Counted from the stretch's first letter, positions 9,952 to 18,702 are shown. The stretch is DNA of 33,672 bases from an uncultured Pelagibacteraceae bacterium (GCA_902589795.1 CACIUJ010000009.1:1-33672); one strand, 5' to 3'. Numbers and translations are program-made. Notes: generated by a model from the sequence alone, not told the origin.

Positions 9952-11779
9952 TTTCGGAAAAGAGTTAATTAAAAAAAAAATACCTTTAGTTTCTAATAGT
10001 CCTGGGGTGTACAGAATGCTTGATAAAAAAGGTCAAGTACTTTACGTGGGTAAGGCTAAAAATTTACCCAATCGATTAAAAAGCTATGCTTTAGACAAAA
10101 ACCAAACGATACGAACAGAAAGAATGTTAGCTTTGACCAATAGTTTGGAAATAGTGACTACAAGTAGCGAGGCTGAAGCTTTACTTTTAGAAGCAAATCT
10201 AATTAAGAAATTTAAACCTAAATTTAACGTTCTTTTAAGAGACGACAAATCATTTCCTTATATTTTTATAGAAAAAGATTGTGAATGGCCCCAGTTATCA
10301 AAACATAGAGGGAAAAAAAATAAAAATGGATATTATTTTGGTCCTTTCGCCTCCGCTGGATCTGCTAATTGGACAATAAAAATTTTACAAAAAGTATTTT
10401 TACTAAGAGTATGCAATGACACAGTATTTAAAAATAGAAATAGACCCTGTATCCTTCATCAAATTAAAAGATGTTCAGCTCCTTGCGTGGGTTACTTAAA
10501 TAAAACCGAATACTCTAAACTTGTATCAGATGCTATATCTTTTCTTTTGGGTAAATCAAAAAGTATTCAAAAAAAATTATCAGTAGATATGGAAAAAAGT
10601 AGTGAAAAAATGGATTACGAAAAAGCTGCCATTTTAAGAGATAGGATTAAGGCGCTAACACAAATTCAATCTTCACAAAATATAAGTTCTACAAATCTTG
10701 ATAATGCTGATGTAATTTCAATTGCACAAGAAGTAGGAAAAAGCTGCGTCCAGGTATTTTTTTACAGATCCAAACAAAATTGGGGTAACCAATCTTATTT
10801 TCCCTCTCATGATAAATCTCATTCTGAAGATGAAGTTTTGGCTTCGTTTATTACTCAATTTTATGAAAACAAAAACGTACCTGCTGAAATTCTTTTAAAT
10901 AAAAAAATTAAAGATTTAAATTTAATTAAAGCTGCTTTAGAAAAAAAAGAGAAAAAATTTATATCTATTAAAATTCCAACAAAAGGAAATGCTTTAAAAC
11001 TATCTAGAATGGCAGAAAAAAATGCAAAAGAAGCATTAACAAGAAAAATCTTTGAATCTGAAACCAATAATAAACTTTTAAATGAAATTGCTGATAAATT
11101 TAAATTAGATATCTCACCAAGGTTAATAGAAGTATACGATAATAGCCATATTCAAGGATCTAACTCTGTTGGAGCATTAATAACATTTGGGTCCGAAGGT
11201 TTTATTAAAAAACAATACAGAAAATTCAATATTAAAAATCTTGAAATAAAAGCTGGTGATGACTATGGAATGATAAAAGAAGTTTTTGAAAGACGCTTTT
11301 CAAAAATTGTTAAAGGCAAAAAACAAGGAGACGTGATAATTCCTGATTTAGTGATTATTGATGGTGGCAAGGGTCAATACTCAACAGGTAGAAAGATACT
11401 AGATGAATATGGATTTCATGACACACCTATAATAGCAATAGCAAAAGGGGGGAACAGAAATAAAAGGGATGAAACTTTTTTTCATAAAAACATTGCTACT
11501 AAATTAAGCAAAAGGGAACCTTTGTTATTTTTTCTTCAAAGGCTGAGGGATGAAGCTCATAGATTTGCTGTAAGTAGCCACAGAATGAAAAGAAAGAAAA
11601 GTTTAACAAAATCTTTGTTAGATCAAATAAATGGTATTGGAAAATCAAGAAAAAGAGCTTTGTTAAATTATTTTGGGTCTGCTAGAGCTGTTGAATCTGC
11701 TAGTTTTGATGATTTAAAAAAGGTAGAAGGTATAGAAAATTCTGTAGCAAAAAAAATACATGATTTTTTTCATGATTAA
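9938..11779 (+). CDS. uvrC: Excinuclease ABC subunit C
   Basis: The dual nuclease of nucleotide excision repair, making the 3' and 5' incisions around UvrB-bound lesions. At 613 residues it matches E. coli UvrC. Domains in order: N-terminal GIY-YIG nuclease (PGVYRM at 22-27, [12 protein letters not shown] from 36), the Cys-containing region around [15 protein letters not shown], a UVR motif ([18 protein letters not shown]) that pairs with UvrB, the RNase H-like endonuclease domain ([18 protein letters not shown], then VIIDGGKGQ), and C-terminal helix-hairpin-helix repeats ([18 protein letters not shown] and [12 protein letters not shown]). It begins within folB (14 bp overlap) and is followed 9 bp later by pgsA. 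Confidence 0.98.
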   Translation: MRDLDFGKELIKKKIPLVSNSPGVYRMLDKKGQVLYVGKAKNLPNRLKSYALDKNQTIRTERMLALTNSLEIVTTSSEAEALLLEANLIKKFKPKFNVLLRDDKSFPYIFIEKDCEWPQLSKHRGKKNKNGYYFGPFASAGSANWTIKILQKVFLLRVCNDTVFKNRNRPCILHQIKRCSAPCVGYLNKTEYSKLVSDAISFLLGKSKSIQKKLSVDMEKSSEKMDYEKAAILRDRIKALTQIQSSQNISSTNLDNADVISIAQEVGKSCVQVFFYRSKQNWGNQSYFPSHDKSHSEDEVLASFITQFYENKNVPAEILLNKKIKDLNLIKAALEKKEKKFISIKIPTKGNALKLSRMAEKNAKEALTRKIFESETNNKLLNEIADKFKLDISPRLIEVYDNSHIQGSNSVGALITFGSEGFIKKQYRKFNIKNLEIKAGDDYGMIKEVFERRFSKIVKGKKQGDVIIPDLVIIDGGKGQYSTGRKILDEYGFHDTPIIAIAKGGNRNKRDETFFHKNIATKLSKREPLLFFLQRLRDEAHRFAVSSHRMKRKKSLTKSLLDQINGIGKSRKRALLNYFGSARAVESASFDDLKKVEGIENSVAKKIHDFFHD

Positions 11780-11788
11780 ATTAAAAAT

Positions 11789-12358
11789 ATGAAATTAAAA
11801 ATACCAAACGTTTTAACTATTGGAAGAATTATTTTAGTTCCAGTATTTGTAGTTACTTTTTATATTCCTGGTTTTTTAGGAGATTTAATACCTTTTTTTA
11901 TATTTGTACTAGCAAGTTTTACAGATTTTCTCGATGGTCTCTTAGCAAGATTATATAAAGAAGAATCAAAACTGGGAGAGTTATTAGACCCCATAGCAGA
12001 TAAGATCATTGTTGCGGCTGCGCTAGTCTTACTTGTGATGAACGATATAATTAAAAATTATGAAGTTATTGCCGCAATAATAATACTTACAAGAGAGATA
12101 TTAATTTCTGGATTAAGAGAATTTTTAGCAAAATCTCAGGTCGTTATGCCCGTTACAGGGTTAGCAAAATTCAAAACATTTATTCAAATGTTTGCAATCG
12201 CAATTCTTCTTACTGGAGAAAGTGGAAATAAACTAGTTAATTTACATGATTACAACGCGCATACGATTGGCATAGTTTTGTTGTGGTTATCTGCTTTTCT
12301 TACGCTTTATACAGGATATGACTATATAAAAAAAGGAATAGATCACGCCACTGATTAA
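11789..12358 (+). CDS. pgsA: CDP-diacylglycerol--glycerol-3-phosphate 3-phosphatidyltransferase
   Basis: An inner-membrane enzyme that makes phosphatidylglycerol phosphate, the committed step to phosphatidylglycerol and cardiolipin. The 189-residue protein has several hydrophobic segments. It also has the full CDP-alcohol phosphotransferase motif: D46-x2-D49-G50-x2-A53-R54-x8-G63-x3-D67-x3-D71. PgsA is preferred over PssA because of size and the N-terminal NVLTIGRIILVPVF start typical of PgsA. It follows uvrC by 9 bp; uvrC-pgsA adjacency is common in proteobacteria. It converges on ilvE with a 9 bp gap. Confidence 0.94.
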   Translation: MKLKIPNVLTIGRIILVPVFVVTFYIPGFLGDLIPFFIFVLASFTDFLDGLLARLYKEESKLGELLDPIADKIIVAAALVLLVMNDIIKNYEVIAAIIILTREILISGLREFLAKSQVVMPVTGLAKFKTFIQMFAIAILLTGESGNKLVNLHDYNAHTIGIVLLWLSAFLTLYTGYDYIKKGIDHATD

Positions 12359-12367
12359 AACCAAACT

Positions 12368-13255
12368 TTAAGCAGCTGTATTTTTTCTCACTAAATTTTG
12401 ATAACTTTCAGATAAGTCTTTAATAACATTGCACACTGAAAAATTATATTTATCAATTTGAGAAACTGGGGTAACTTCTGCTGCTGTACCTGTTAGAAAG
12501 CAGCCTACAAAATTTTCCATTTCCTCTGGCTTAATTTTTCTCTCAACAACCTTTACGCCTTTTGCTTTAGCAATTTCAATTATACATCTTCTTGTTATAC
12601 CGTTTAAAAAAGAATCTGGTATTGGTGTATGCAGCTCCCCAGATTTATTCTTGAAAAATATGTTTGCTCCTGTAGCTTCAGCAATATTTCCCTCGTAATC
12701 AAGCATTAAAGAATCTGTAAAACCTTTTTGTTCTGCTTCATGCTTTGATAAGGTACAAATCATATATAATCCCGATGCTTTTGTATCCCAAGGAATTGTG
12801 TCAGGTGCTGGCCTTTTCCATTTTGAAATATTTAATTTAATACCCTTAAGTTTAAGATTTGGATCAAAATATGAACCCCACTCCCAAGAAGCTATGGCGA
12901 CATGAATTTTTGTTTTTTGTGCTGATATTGCCATCATCTCACTTCCTCTCCAGACTACTGGTCTAACATATCCATTTTTCACTTTTTGAATAGCAACTAT
13001 ATCCTTACAAGCCTGGTTCAATAATTTTTGATTATATGGAATTTTAATACCCAATCTTGAGGCTGAATGAAATAATCTTTCTGTATGTTCTTCGAGTTTA
13101 AATATTTCTCCTTCATAAACTCTTTCTCCTTCAAAAACACAACTGGCATAATGTAAACCATGACTTAAAACATGAATTTTTACATCTTCCCAATTTATAG
13201 GGTGTCCGTTATACCAGATTTTTCCCGATCTTTTATCGTAAGGTATGGGTTCCAT
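12368..13255 (-). CDS. ilvE: Branched-chain amino acid aminotransferase
   Basis: A fold-type IV PLP enzyme that performs the last step of leucine, isoleucine and valine synthesis. The 295 residues show the family pattern: GLHYASCVFEGERVY (33-47) with the arginine/tyrosine active-site strand, YVRPVVWRGSE, the Schiff-base lysine K159 in PWDTKASGLYM, E193 in NIAEATGANIF, LNGITRRCIIEIA, and GTAAEVTPV near the C-terminus. The start is set by the MEPIPYDKRSGKIWYNG beginning. It is divergent from the MarR gene across 90 bp that carry a candidate perfect -35 (TTGACA) for ilvE and a 19-bp palindrome, so the MarR protein may control it. Confidence 0.95.
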   Translation of the reverse strand: MEPIPYDKRSGKIWYNGHPINWEDVKIHVLSHGLHYASCVFEGERVYEGEIFKLEEHTERLFHSASRLGIKIPYNQKLLNQACKDIVAIQKVKNGYVRPVVWRGSEMMAISAQKTKIHVAIASWEWGSYFDPNLKLKGIKLNISKWKRPAPDTIPWDTKASGLYMICTLSKHEAEQKGFTDSLMLDYEGNIAEATGANIFFKNKSGELHTPIPDSFLNGITRRCIIEIAKAKGVKVVERKIKPEEMENFVGCFLTGTAAEVTPVSQIDKYNFSVCNVIKDLSESYQNLVRKNTAA

Positions 13256-13275
13256 ATTTAATTTATTAATCTTAA

Positions 13276-13304
13276 TTGATTTATTTAGTTCAAAAAAGTA
13301 TCTA
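13276..13304 (+). promoter_or_regulatory. Candidate promoter of the marR-ompR-kinase operon
   Basis: A TTGATT -35 (13276-13281), 17 bp spacer and TATCTA -10 (13299-13304) would give a leader of about 35 nt before the ATG at 13346. The -10 overlaps the left arm of the 19-bp palindrome, consistent with autorepression by the MarR protein. Confidence 0.45.
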
Positions 13305-13323
13305 TCTTAGATAGATATGTCAA
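13295..13323 (-). promoter_or_regulatory. Candidate ilvE promoter
   Basis: On the minus strand a perfect TTGACA -35 (13318-13323) is followed by a 17 bp spacer and TACTTT (13295-13300) as a weak -10. The expected start site is about 33 nt upstream of the ilvE ATG. The spacer is largely the 19-bp palindrome, so a bound dimer would block this promoter as well. Confidence 0.5.
13299..13317. promoter_or_regulatory. Perfect 19-bp palindrome, candidate MarR-family operator
   Basis: TATCTATCT-T-AGATAGATA: two perfect 9-nt arms around one central base, in the divergent region between ilvE and the marR gene. Size and symmetry fit a winged-helix dimer site of the MarR family. It overlaps the -10 of one candidate promoter and fills the spacer of the opposing one. 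Assignment to the adjacent regulator is inference from position. Confidence 0.65.
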
Positions 13324-13345
13324 TATAACTGACCCAAAACAAATT

Positions 13346-13783
13346 ATGAAAGACTTATTATATTTAAAAGATGACCAGATTAAGGATTTTATTGAACAAA
13401 TATTTTATGCTTATAGAGAAACTTATTCGGACCCAAAGAAAATTTTAAAAAAATATTCTTTTGGGACCGCTCACCATAGAGCAATTCAATTAATTGAAAG
13501 GCATGAAGGTTTAACTGTTTCAGACTTGTTAAATAAACTAAAAATTACAAAACAAAGCTTAAATAGAGTTTTGCGTGATTTAATTATTAATAAAGCTATT
13601 TTGTTAAAAAAAGGAGAAGTAGATTCAAGAAGGAGGCAAATATTTTTAAATGAAAAAGGTAGAAAACTTTTTGAGGAAATTTTTTTTGAACAAAAAAAAA
13701 GAATTTATAATGCTTTAAAAAATGCTGATGCAGACTCTGTTGTAAAATTTAAAAATATATTAAAAAAAATTATTAATGAATAA
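13346..13783 (+). CDS. MarR-family transcriptional regulator (PetP-like context)
   Basis: A 145-residue winged-helix regulator. The DNA-binding part spans about residues 45-110: HHRAIQLIERHEGLTVSDLLNKLKITKQSLNRVLRDLIINKAILLKKGEVDSRR..., with the recognition helix ITKQSLNRVLRDL and the wing DSRRRQIFLNEKG. The flanking N- and C-terminal helices would form the dimer interface. It overlaps the next gene (response regulator) by 8 bp and leads a three-gene operon with a histidine kinase. A MarR gene directly before an OmpR-type regulator resembles the petP-petR pair of Rhodobacter capsulatus, known for affecting cytochrome bc1 genes. The likely operator is the palindrome just upstream. The ligand and regulon are unknown. 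Confidence 0.88.
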   Translation: MKDLLYLKDDQIKDFIEQIFYAYRETYSDPKKILKKYSFGTAHHRAIQLIERHEGLTVSDLLNKLKITKQSLNRVLRDLIINKAILLKKGEVDSRRRQIFLNEKGRKLFEEIFFEQKKRIYNALKNADADSVVKFKNILKKIINE

Positions 13784-14453
13784 AAAAAATTTTCATATAT
13801 TGGTTGTAGATGATGATGATAGAATAAGAGAATTGGTAAAGCAATATCTTGAGGAAAAAAAATTTTTAGTCACAACAGCTATAGATTCTTCTGATGCTAA
13901 AAAAAAATTAGAAATAATTAAATTTGATATAATTATACTGGACATTATGATGCCTGGCGAAAGTGGATTATCGCTAACTAAAGAACAAAAGAAAAAAGAC
14001 TCTACTCCCATAATCCTTTTAACTGCCAAAGGAGAAGCTGAAGATAGGATTGGGGGCTTGGAAGTAGGTGCGGATGATTATCTTGGAAAGCCCTTTGAAC
14101 CCAAAGAACTTTTGTTAAGAATAAACAACATACTAAATAAAACCAATAAAATTACATTGCCTGAAGAAATTTATATAGGAAATACTTTGGTTAATTTAAA
14201 AAAATTAGATATAAAAATAAATAATGTGGTAAAAAAAATTAATCCTCAAGAAAAAATAATTTTGGAAACAATGCTCGAATCTCCTGGAAAAATTTTTTCG
14301 AGAAATGATATAGGTAAGATTATTAGTATATCAAAGGAAAGAACTGTTGATGTTATGATTACTAGACTAAGAAAAAAAATTGAAAAAGATCCAAAAAACC
14401 CAAAATATTTACAAACAATTAGAGGCTCAGGCTATGTATTATGGATTGAATAA
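13776..14453 (+). CDS. OmpR-family response regulator (PetR-like context)
   Basis: A 225-residue two-domain regulator. The receiver domain has the acidic cluster VVDDDDR (10-16), phospho-acceptor D56 in IIILDIMMPG, T83 in LLTAKG, and K105 in LGKPFEP. The C-terminal winged helix (about 130-225) ends with SKERTVDVMITRLRKKI and YLQTIRGSGYVLWIE, typical of OmpR/PhoB output domains. It overlaps the upstream MarR gene by 8 bp and the downstream kinase by about 20 bp, so the kinase is the presumed partner. All phosphorylation residues are present, so it should be a functional switch. Targets are not readable from the sequence; OmpR and PetR are both reasonable family-level analogies. Confidence 0.93.
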   Translation: MNKKNFHILVVDDDDRIRELVKQYLEEKKFLVTTAIDSSDAKKKLEIIKFDIIILDIMMPGESGLSLTKEQKKKDSTPIILLTAKGEAEDRIGGLEVGADDYLGKPFEPKELLLRINNILNKTNKITLPEEIYIGNTLVNLKKLDIKINNVVKKINPQEKIILETMLESPGKIFSRNDIGKIISISKERTVDVMITRLRKKIEKDPKNPKYLQTIRGSGYVLWIE

Positions 14454-15750
14454 TATAAAAAAAAAATTTTTGCCAAAAAGTCTTTTTTATAGATCTTTAA
14501 TAATTGTTGCTACTCCAATTATTTTATTGCAAATAATTATTACTATAGTTTTTTTTGATAGTCTTTGGATAAAAGCTAATAAGGGAATGACGCGTTCTTT
14601 GGTTAGTGAGGTTAAAACTTTGTTTGAAATTTATCAAAGCAATCAAACGAATAAAGAAGAAATCCTAGATATTTATAATAAAAACTTTGATTTTGTTGTT
14701 AGGGTAAAAGAAAATGAAATCTTCCCTACAAAAATACCCGAGCGATGGTATAGTCCAATGGACAGAAGTTTAAGGAGAGAATTAAAATCTGCATTTCCCT
14801 ATTCCTATTGGTTCGACACTACTTCGTATAAAGAAACGGTATACTTAAAAATAAAATATAAAAATGGATTTTTGCAAATATTTTTCCCGAAAGATAAAGT
14901 TGCACCATCTTCTGCAAGAATATTTGCTCTATGGATAACCTTTCCTGGATTTCTCTTAATTTTTATTGCTATAGTTTTTTTAAAAAATCAAACTAGACCA
15001 ATTGTAAATTTAGCAAAAGCTGCAGAAAAATTTGGGAAAGGTGAATTTATAAAAGAGTTTAGGCCTTCTGGAGCGAAAGAAATAAGACAGGCTGCATACG
15101 AGTTTGATAAGATGAGAAAAAGAATTACAATTCATTTAAATCAAAGATCAGAAATGTTATCTGGGATTAGTCATGATCTCAGAACACCTTTGACAAGATT
15201 AAAACTTCAACTAGCGCTTATAGGGCAACAAGATCTAGCAAAAAAAATGGAGGGTGATGTTGAGGAAATGGAAAGAATGCTTAACGAATATTTAGAATTT
15301 GCTAGACATCAAAAAAATGAAGAGACTGAGGTGCTAGATCTTAATGAAATAATTAAGGAAGTATTAAAAAAATATGAAGGTAAAAACATTGATTATTATT
15401 TTGATGAAAATATTCAAATAAATATCCGTCAAAATTCATTTAAAAGATGTTTAGGTAATTTAATTGACAATGGGTTGGCTTATGGAAAAAAGGTAAAAAT
15501 TATTTCTAAAAAAACGATGAGTCATTTGTTAATTTTTGTTGACGATGATGGCCCAGGAATACCTGAAAAAGAATATCAAAATGTCATGAAACCTTTTTAT
15601 AGAATAGACAAAAGCAGAGGCCAAAATAAATCTGGTGTAGGATTGGGGCTATCTATCACGAATGATATTATACGCTCTCACGGGGGGGATATTGCATTTG
15701 AGAAAAGCCCTTTAAATGGTCTTAGAGTAAAACTTTCTCTTCCTTTATAA
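14434..15750 (+). CDS. Membrane sensor histidine kinase (EnvZ-like)
   Basis: The start is placed at the ATG at 14434 (438 residues); an upstream in-frame ATG at 14380 would overlap the regulator by 74 bp and add an unlikely polar extension. Membrane segments lie near residues 19-42 and 163-184, bracketing a ~120-residue periplasmic sensor region with no recognisable domain. A HAMP linker (RPIVNLAKAAEKFGKGEF) and a HisKA domain with H247 in SGISHDLRTPLTRLKLQL follow. The ATPase then shows the N box (N342, N346 in GNLIDNGLAYG), G1 (DDGPGIP, 371-377) and G2 (GVGLGLS, 401-407). It is paired with the OmpR-type regulator. Its 3' end overlaps the convergent ubiK gene by 6 bp. Confidence 0.93.
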   Translation: MYYGLNNIKKKFLPKSLFYRSLIIVATPIILLQIIITIVFFDSLWIKANKGMTRSLVSEVKTLFEIYQSNQTNKEEILDIYNKNFDFVVRVKENEIFPTKIPERWYSPMDRSLRRELKSAFPYSYWFDTTSYKETVYLKIKYKNGFLQIFFPKDKVAPSSARIFALWITFPGFLLIFIAIVFLKNQTRPIVNLAKAAEKFGKGEFIKEFRPSGAKEIRQAAYEFDKMRKRITIHLNQRSEMLSGISHDLRTPLTRLKLQLALIGQQDLAKKMEGDVEEMERMLNEYLEFARHQKNEETEVLDLNEIIKEVLKKYEGKNIDYYFDENIQINIRQNSFKRCLGNLIDNGLAYGKKVKIISKKTMSHLLIFVDDDGPGIPEKEYQNVMKPFYRIDKSRGQNKSGVGLGLSITNDIIRSHGGDIAFEKSPLNGLRVKLSLPL

Positions 15751-15981
15751 TTTTTTTTTGGTTTTTTTTGATTTAATTTTTTCTAAATCTTTTTTTAATT
15801 TTTGTATTATTTTTTTTTGTACCTCAAACTCTTCTTTTGAAACTAGGTTCAATTTATTTGTGAGCAATTCAATACGAAATTTTAATGCATCCTCGACTTC
15901 TTTTTTTAAATCTTTAGAGCTATACAAACCTTTTTCGATTAAATCTGTTATATTTTCTACTAACTTATTATATTTTTGCAT
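15745..15981 (-). CDS. ubiK: UbiK/BMFP-family accessory factor for ubiquinone biosynthesis
   Basis: A small 78-residue, highly charged, largely helical protein with a coiled-coil C-terminal half (SKEEFEVQKKIIQKLKKDLEKIKSKK), preceded by NITDLIEKGLYSSKDLKKEVEDALKFRIELLTNKLNLVSKEEFEV. This is the layout of the UbiK (formerly YqiC/BMFP) family, which binds membranes and assists the Ubi enzyme complex under aerobic conditions. The VSKEEFEVQKKII block before the coiled coil is the most family-like part. It sits divergently beside lgt, as often in alphaproteobacteria, and converges on the kinase gene with a 6 bp overlap. Confidence 0.82.
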   Translation of the reverse strand: MQKYNKLVENITDLIEKGLYSSKDLKKEVEDALKFRIELLTNKLNLVSKEEFEVQKKIIQKLKKDLEKIKSKKTKKKL

Positions 15982-15989
15982 ATATTTTT

Positions 15990-16008
15990 AAATATCTTTA
16001 AGATATTT
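15990..16008. promoter_or_regulatory. 19-bp palindrome between ubiK and lgt
   Basis: AAATATCTT-T-AAGATATTT has perfect 9-nt arms around one base, in the 59 bp between divergent start codons. It could be an operator for one or both genes. The size and central T match the palindrome at 13299-13317, but the sequence does not align with it at the same spacing. The A/T-rich arms lower its significance. Confidence 0.35.
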
Positions 16009-16040
16009 TAATTTAATAATTAAATAAATCTTTTTTTTAT

Positions 16041-16847
16041 ATGATTGTCCATAACTTTGACCCTGTGCTAATAGATTTTGGATTTTTACAAATTAGATGG
16101 TATTCCATTTCTTATATTTTGGGAATCTTATTGGGATGGGCATATGCTTTAAAATTAATACAGAAAACAGCAAAAGATAAATACAGTATCGATAATATTA
16201 CAAAAACACAACTGGATGATTTAATAATTTATTTAATTCTAGGAATAATTATTGGCGGTAGGCTTGGGTACATAATTTTATATAATTTTAAATACTATTC
16301 CCAAAATATAACAGAAATTTTCAAAATCTGGGAAGGAGGAATGTCTTTTCATGGTGGATTATTAGGGGTTGTAATTGCAATATTAATATTTTCAAACAAA
16401 AATAAATTAAGCTTCTTCAAATTTTCCGACATAGTCTCTTGTGTTGCCCCAATTGGAATTTTTCTTGGGAGAATTGCAAATTTTATAAATGGAGAATTAT
16501 ACGGAAAAATTTCAAACTTACCTTGGGCTGTTATTTTCCCAAATGGAGGTTCTGTTGCCAGACATCCTTCGCAAATTTATGAAGCTCTTCTAGAGGGCGT
16601 TCTTTTGTTTATATTGATTAATTTTTTAGCTTTAAAAAAAAATTTATTGATGAAAACTGGTTATATTTCAGGTTTGTTTTTAATTTTATATTCAATTTTA
16701 AGAATTTTTTCAGAAATTTTCCGTGAGCCAGATTCTCATATTGGTTATATCTTTAATTATTTTTCCTTGGGTGTTCTGTTAAGCTTATTAACCTTGATTG
16801 TAGGTTTTGTAATAATTTTTATAAAAAAAAATGAGCAAAATAGTTAA
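16041..16847 (+). CDS. lgt: Prolipoprotein diacylglyceryl transferase
   Basis: An inner-membrane enzyme that attaches diacylglycerol from phosphatidylglycerol to the lipobox cysteine of prolipoproteins. The 268 residues form about seven hydrophobic segments. Family landmarks are IRWYSISYILGILLGW at the N-terminus, GGRLGYIILYN, the catalytic-region IWEGGMSFHGGLLGVV (conserved histidine), the signature GRIANFINGELYGK, and ARHPSQIYEALLEG. It uses the phosphatidylglycerol whose synthesis involves pgsA, also in this window. It is divergent from ubiK and overlaps the downstream methyltransferase gene by 17 bp, so the two are translationally coupled. Confidence 0.96.
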   Translation: MIVHNFDPVLIDFGFLQIRWYSISYILGILLGWAYALKLIQKTAKDKYSIDNITKTQLDDLIIYLILGIIIGGRLGYIILYNFKYYSQNITEIFKIWEGGMSFHGGLLGVVIAILIFSNKNKLSFFKFSDIVSCVAPIGIFLGRIANFINGELYGKISNLPWAVIFPNGGSVARHPSQIYEALLEGVLLFILINFLALKKNLLMKTGYISGLFLILYSILRIFSEIFREPDSHIGYIFNYFSLGVLLSLLTLIVGFVIIFIKKNEQNS

Positions 16848-17895
16848 TATTTTAAAAGAACAAAAATCTATACCATTAGATAAGTTTATTAATATAGCGC
16901 TCTACGATAAAAAATTTGGTTATTATATGAAAAAAAATCCCCTTGGACCAAGAGGAGATTTTATTACTTCACCATTAATATCAAGTTTATTTGCAGAAAT
17001 GATCGCGATATGGTGCGTTGCCTTTTGGGAAAACTTGGGTAAACCAAAAAAAATTTTATTAGTAGAGTTGGGCCCAGGTGATGGTTCTTTATCTTATGAT
17101 CTTTTAAATTCATTTAAAAATTTTAAAAAATTTTATAACAGTATAAATATTAGATTATTAGAAAAAAGCAAAAAATTAAAAAAAATTCAAAAAAATAAAA
17201 TTAAAAATAAAAAAGTAAAATGGATTCAAAAAATAAGTGATTTAAATTCTGGGCCATTAATTTTTTTAGGTAATGAATTTTTTGATTCGTTGTCAATAAA
17301 ACAGGTATATAGAAAAAAGAATTCCTATCTAGAAAAATATGTTAAACTGTCAAAAAATAATAAATTAGATTTTTTTTTCAAAAAAGCAGAAAAAAAGTTA
17401 GTTAAAAATATTAAAAAATACAAACTCCTTTCGTCAGGCAATGTCATAGAATATCCATCGGATGCCATAAAATATCTTGAAATAATAGGAGAAAAAATAA
17501 AAAAATATAACGGAGGAATTCTTTTATTTGATTATGGTTACACAAAAAATAAAAACAAAAATACTCTACAATCAGTTAAAGATCATAAATATTTAAATAT
17601 TTTATCAGATCCTGGTAATTCTGATATTACTTCACATATAAATTATAGTTTCTTAACTAAAATATTAGAAAGAAAAAATTTAAAAATTGAGAAAATTATT
17701 ACACAAAGTGAGTTTCTTCAAAAACTAGGAATCATTGAAAGAGCCAGTATAATTTCAAAGAATCAAACATTTAAAGAAAAGGCAAATATGTTCTATAGAT
17801 TAAAAAGATTATTGCATTACAAAGAAATGGGGGTTCTTTTTAAAACAATGTTTGTTCATAACAAAAAAACAAAATTTTCTTTAGGGTTTAAGTAA
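16831..17895 (+). CDS. Class I SAM-dependent methyltransferase, MidA/NDUFAF7 family
   Basis: A 354-residue member of the DUF185 (Methyltransf_28) family, whose mitochondrial member NDUFAF7 dimethylates an arginine of the complex I subunit NDUFS2. The N-terminal block FGYYMKKNPLGPRGDFITSPLISSLFAEM (about 30-58) and the SAM motif I LLVELGPGDGSLSYDLL are diagnostic, followed by FLGNEFFDSLSIKQVY and GGILLFDYGYTKNK. A role in complex I assembly is plausible by homology but has not been shown for bacterial members in general. It overlaps lgt by 17 bp, and its stop shares bases with the pgeF start (TAATG). This lgt-midA-pgeF order is typical of alphaproteobacteria. Confidence 0.9.
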   Translation: MSKIVNILKEQKSIPLDKFINIALYDKKFGYYMKKNPLGPRGDFITSPLISSLFAEMIAIWCVAFWENLGKPKKILLVELGPGDGSLSYDLLNSFKNFKKFYNSINIRLLEKSKKLKKIQKNKIKNKKVKWIQKISDLNSGPLIFLGNEFFDSLSIKQVYRKKNSYLEKYVKLSKNNKLDFFFKKAEKKLVKNIKKYKLLSSGNVIEYPSDAIKYLEIIGEKIKKYNGGILLFDYGYTKNKNKNTLQSVKDHKYLNILSDPGNSDITSHINYSFLTKILERKNLKIEKIITQSEFLQKLGIIERASIISKNQTFKEKANMFYRLKRLLHYKEMGVLFKTMFVHNKKTKFSLGFK

Positions 17896-18656
17896 TGTTT
17901 TTTTCCTCCAAATTAAAATCAATTAAAAATTTAAAACATTGTTTTTTTTCAAGAAAAAATGGTTTTTCAAAAGGATTGTATAAAGGTTTAAACTGCGGTC
18001 TTGGATCTGAAGATAAAAAAGAAAATGTGTTAAAAAACCTTCGCTTTGTAGAAAAAGAAATTGGATGCAAAAACAATTCTTTAATTACCTTAAATCAAAA
18101 ACATACAAATAAGATTGTATATTTTGAAGATGCAAAATCAGTAAAAAATAAATTGACTGGAGATGCAATAGTAACAAAAGTAAAGAATATTGGAATTGGA
18201 ATACTTACAGCTGATTGTGTACCAATACTATTTTATGATCCTAAAAAAAAAATAATTGGGTGTGCACATGCAGGATGGAAAGGCGCTTTGAACGGAATAA
18301 TCAAAAATACTGTTGAAAAATTTAGAGATTTAAAATGTGATAGTGCTGACCTAATAGCTGTAGTGGGTCCTTGCATAAAAAAAGAGAGCTACGAAGTAAA
18401 AAATGATTTTTACAAAAAGTTTATTTCTAAAGATGAAAAAAATAATATGTTTTTTGAAAAAAAAAAGGAAAATAAATATCTTTTCGATCTTAGAGGATTT
18501 GTTAATAATGAAATATCAAATTTAAATATTAAAAATCTAGAAAATATAGATATTGATACTTTTTCTGAAGAAGAATTGTTTTTTAGTTACAGAAGATCTT
18601 GTTTTAATAAAGAAAAAGATTACGGAAGGTGCATTTCTGTCATATTAATGACTTAA
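17895..18656 (+). CDS. pgeF: Peptidoglycan editing factor PgeF / YfiH-LACC1 family purine phosphorylase
   Basis: A 253-residue multicopper-polyphenol-oxidase-fold protein. Members have purine nucleoside phosphorylase/deaminase activity, and E. coli YfiH was linked to correct peptidoglycan composition. Metal ligands are visible: H70 (LNQKH), C108 (TADCVPILF) and H125 (GCAHAGWKGALNGII). The remaining motifs are VGPCIKKESYEV and SYRRSCFNKEKDYGRCISVI at the C-terminus. The start overlaps the preceding stop as TAATG, supporting coupled translation. A 57 bp gap with a candidate promoter separates it from prs. Confidence 0.92.
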   Translation: MFFSSKLKSIKNLKHCFFSRKNGFSKGLYKGLNCGLGSEDKKENVLKNLRFVEKEIGCKNNSLITLNQKHTNKIVYFEDAKSVKNKLTGDAIVTKVKNIGIGILTADCVPILFYDPKKKIIGCAHAGWKGALNGIIKNTVEKFRDLKCDSADLIAVVGPCIKKESYEVKNDFYKKFISKDEKNNMFFEKKKENKYLFDLRGFVNNEISNLNIKNLENIDIDTFSEEELFFSYRRSCFNKEKDYGRCISVILMT

Positions 18657-18674
18657 TTTAAAGGTTTAATGTAA

Positions 18675-18702
18675 TTGAAAATTTTAAGTAAAGTTGTATA
18701 AA
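18675..18702 (+). promoter_or_regulatory. Candidate prs promoter
   Basis: TTGAAA (18675-18680), a 16 bp spacer and TATAAA (18697-18702), each 5 of 6 to consensus. A start site about 7 nt downstream would leave a leader of only ~5 nt before the ATG at 18714, so the mRNA would be nearly leaderless. Confidence 0.45.

Noticed and set aside
14380..14433. Upstream start for the histidine kinase
   Set aside because: It would overlap the response regulator by 74 bp and add a polar extension before the first membrane segment; the ATG at 14434 is more natural.
15758..15991. Plus-strand open frame opposite ubiK
   Set aside because: Phe/Ser-rich product that mirrors the Lys-rich ubiK coding strand. UbiK has family motifs and the right alphaproteobacterial context, so the minus strand is the gene.
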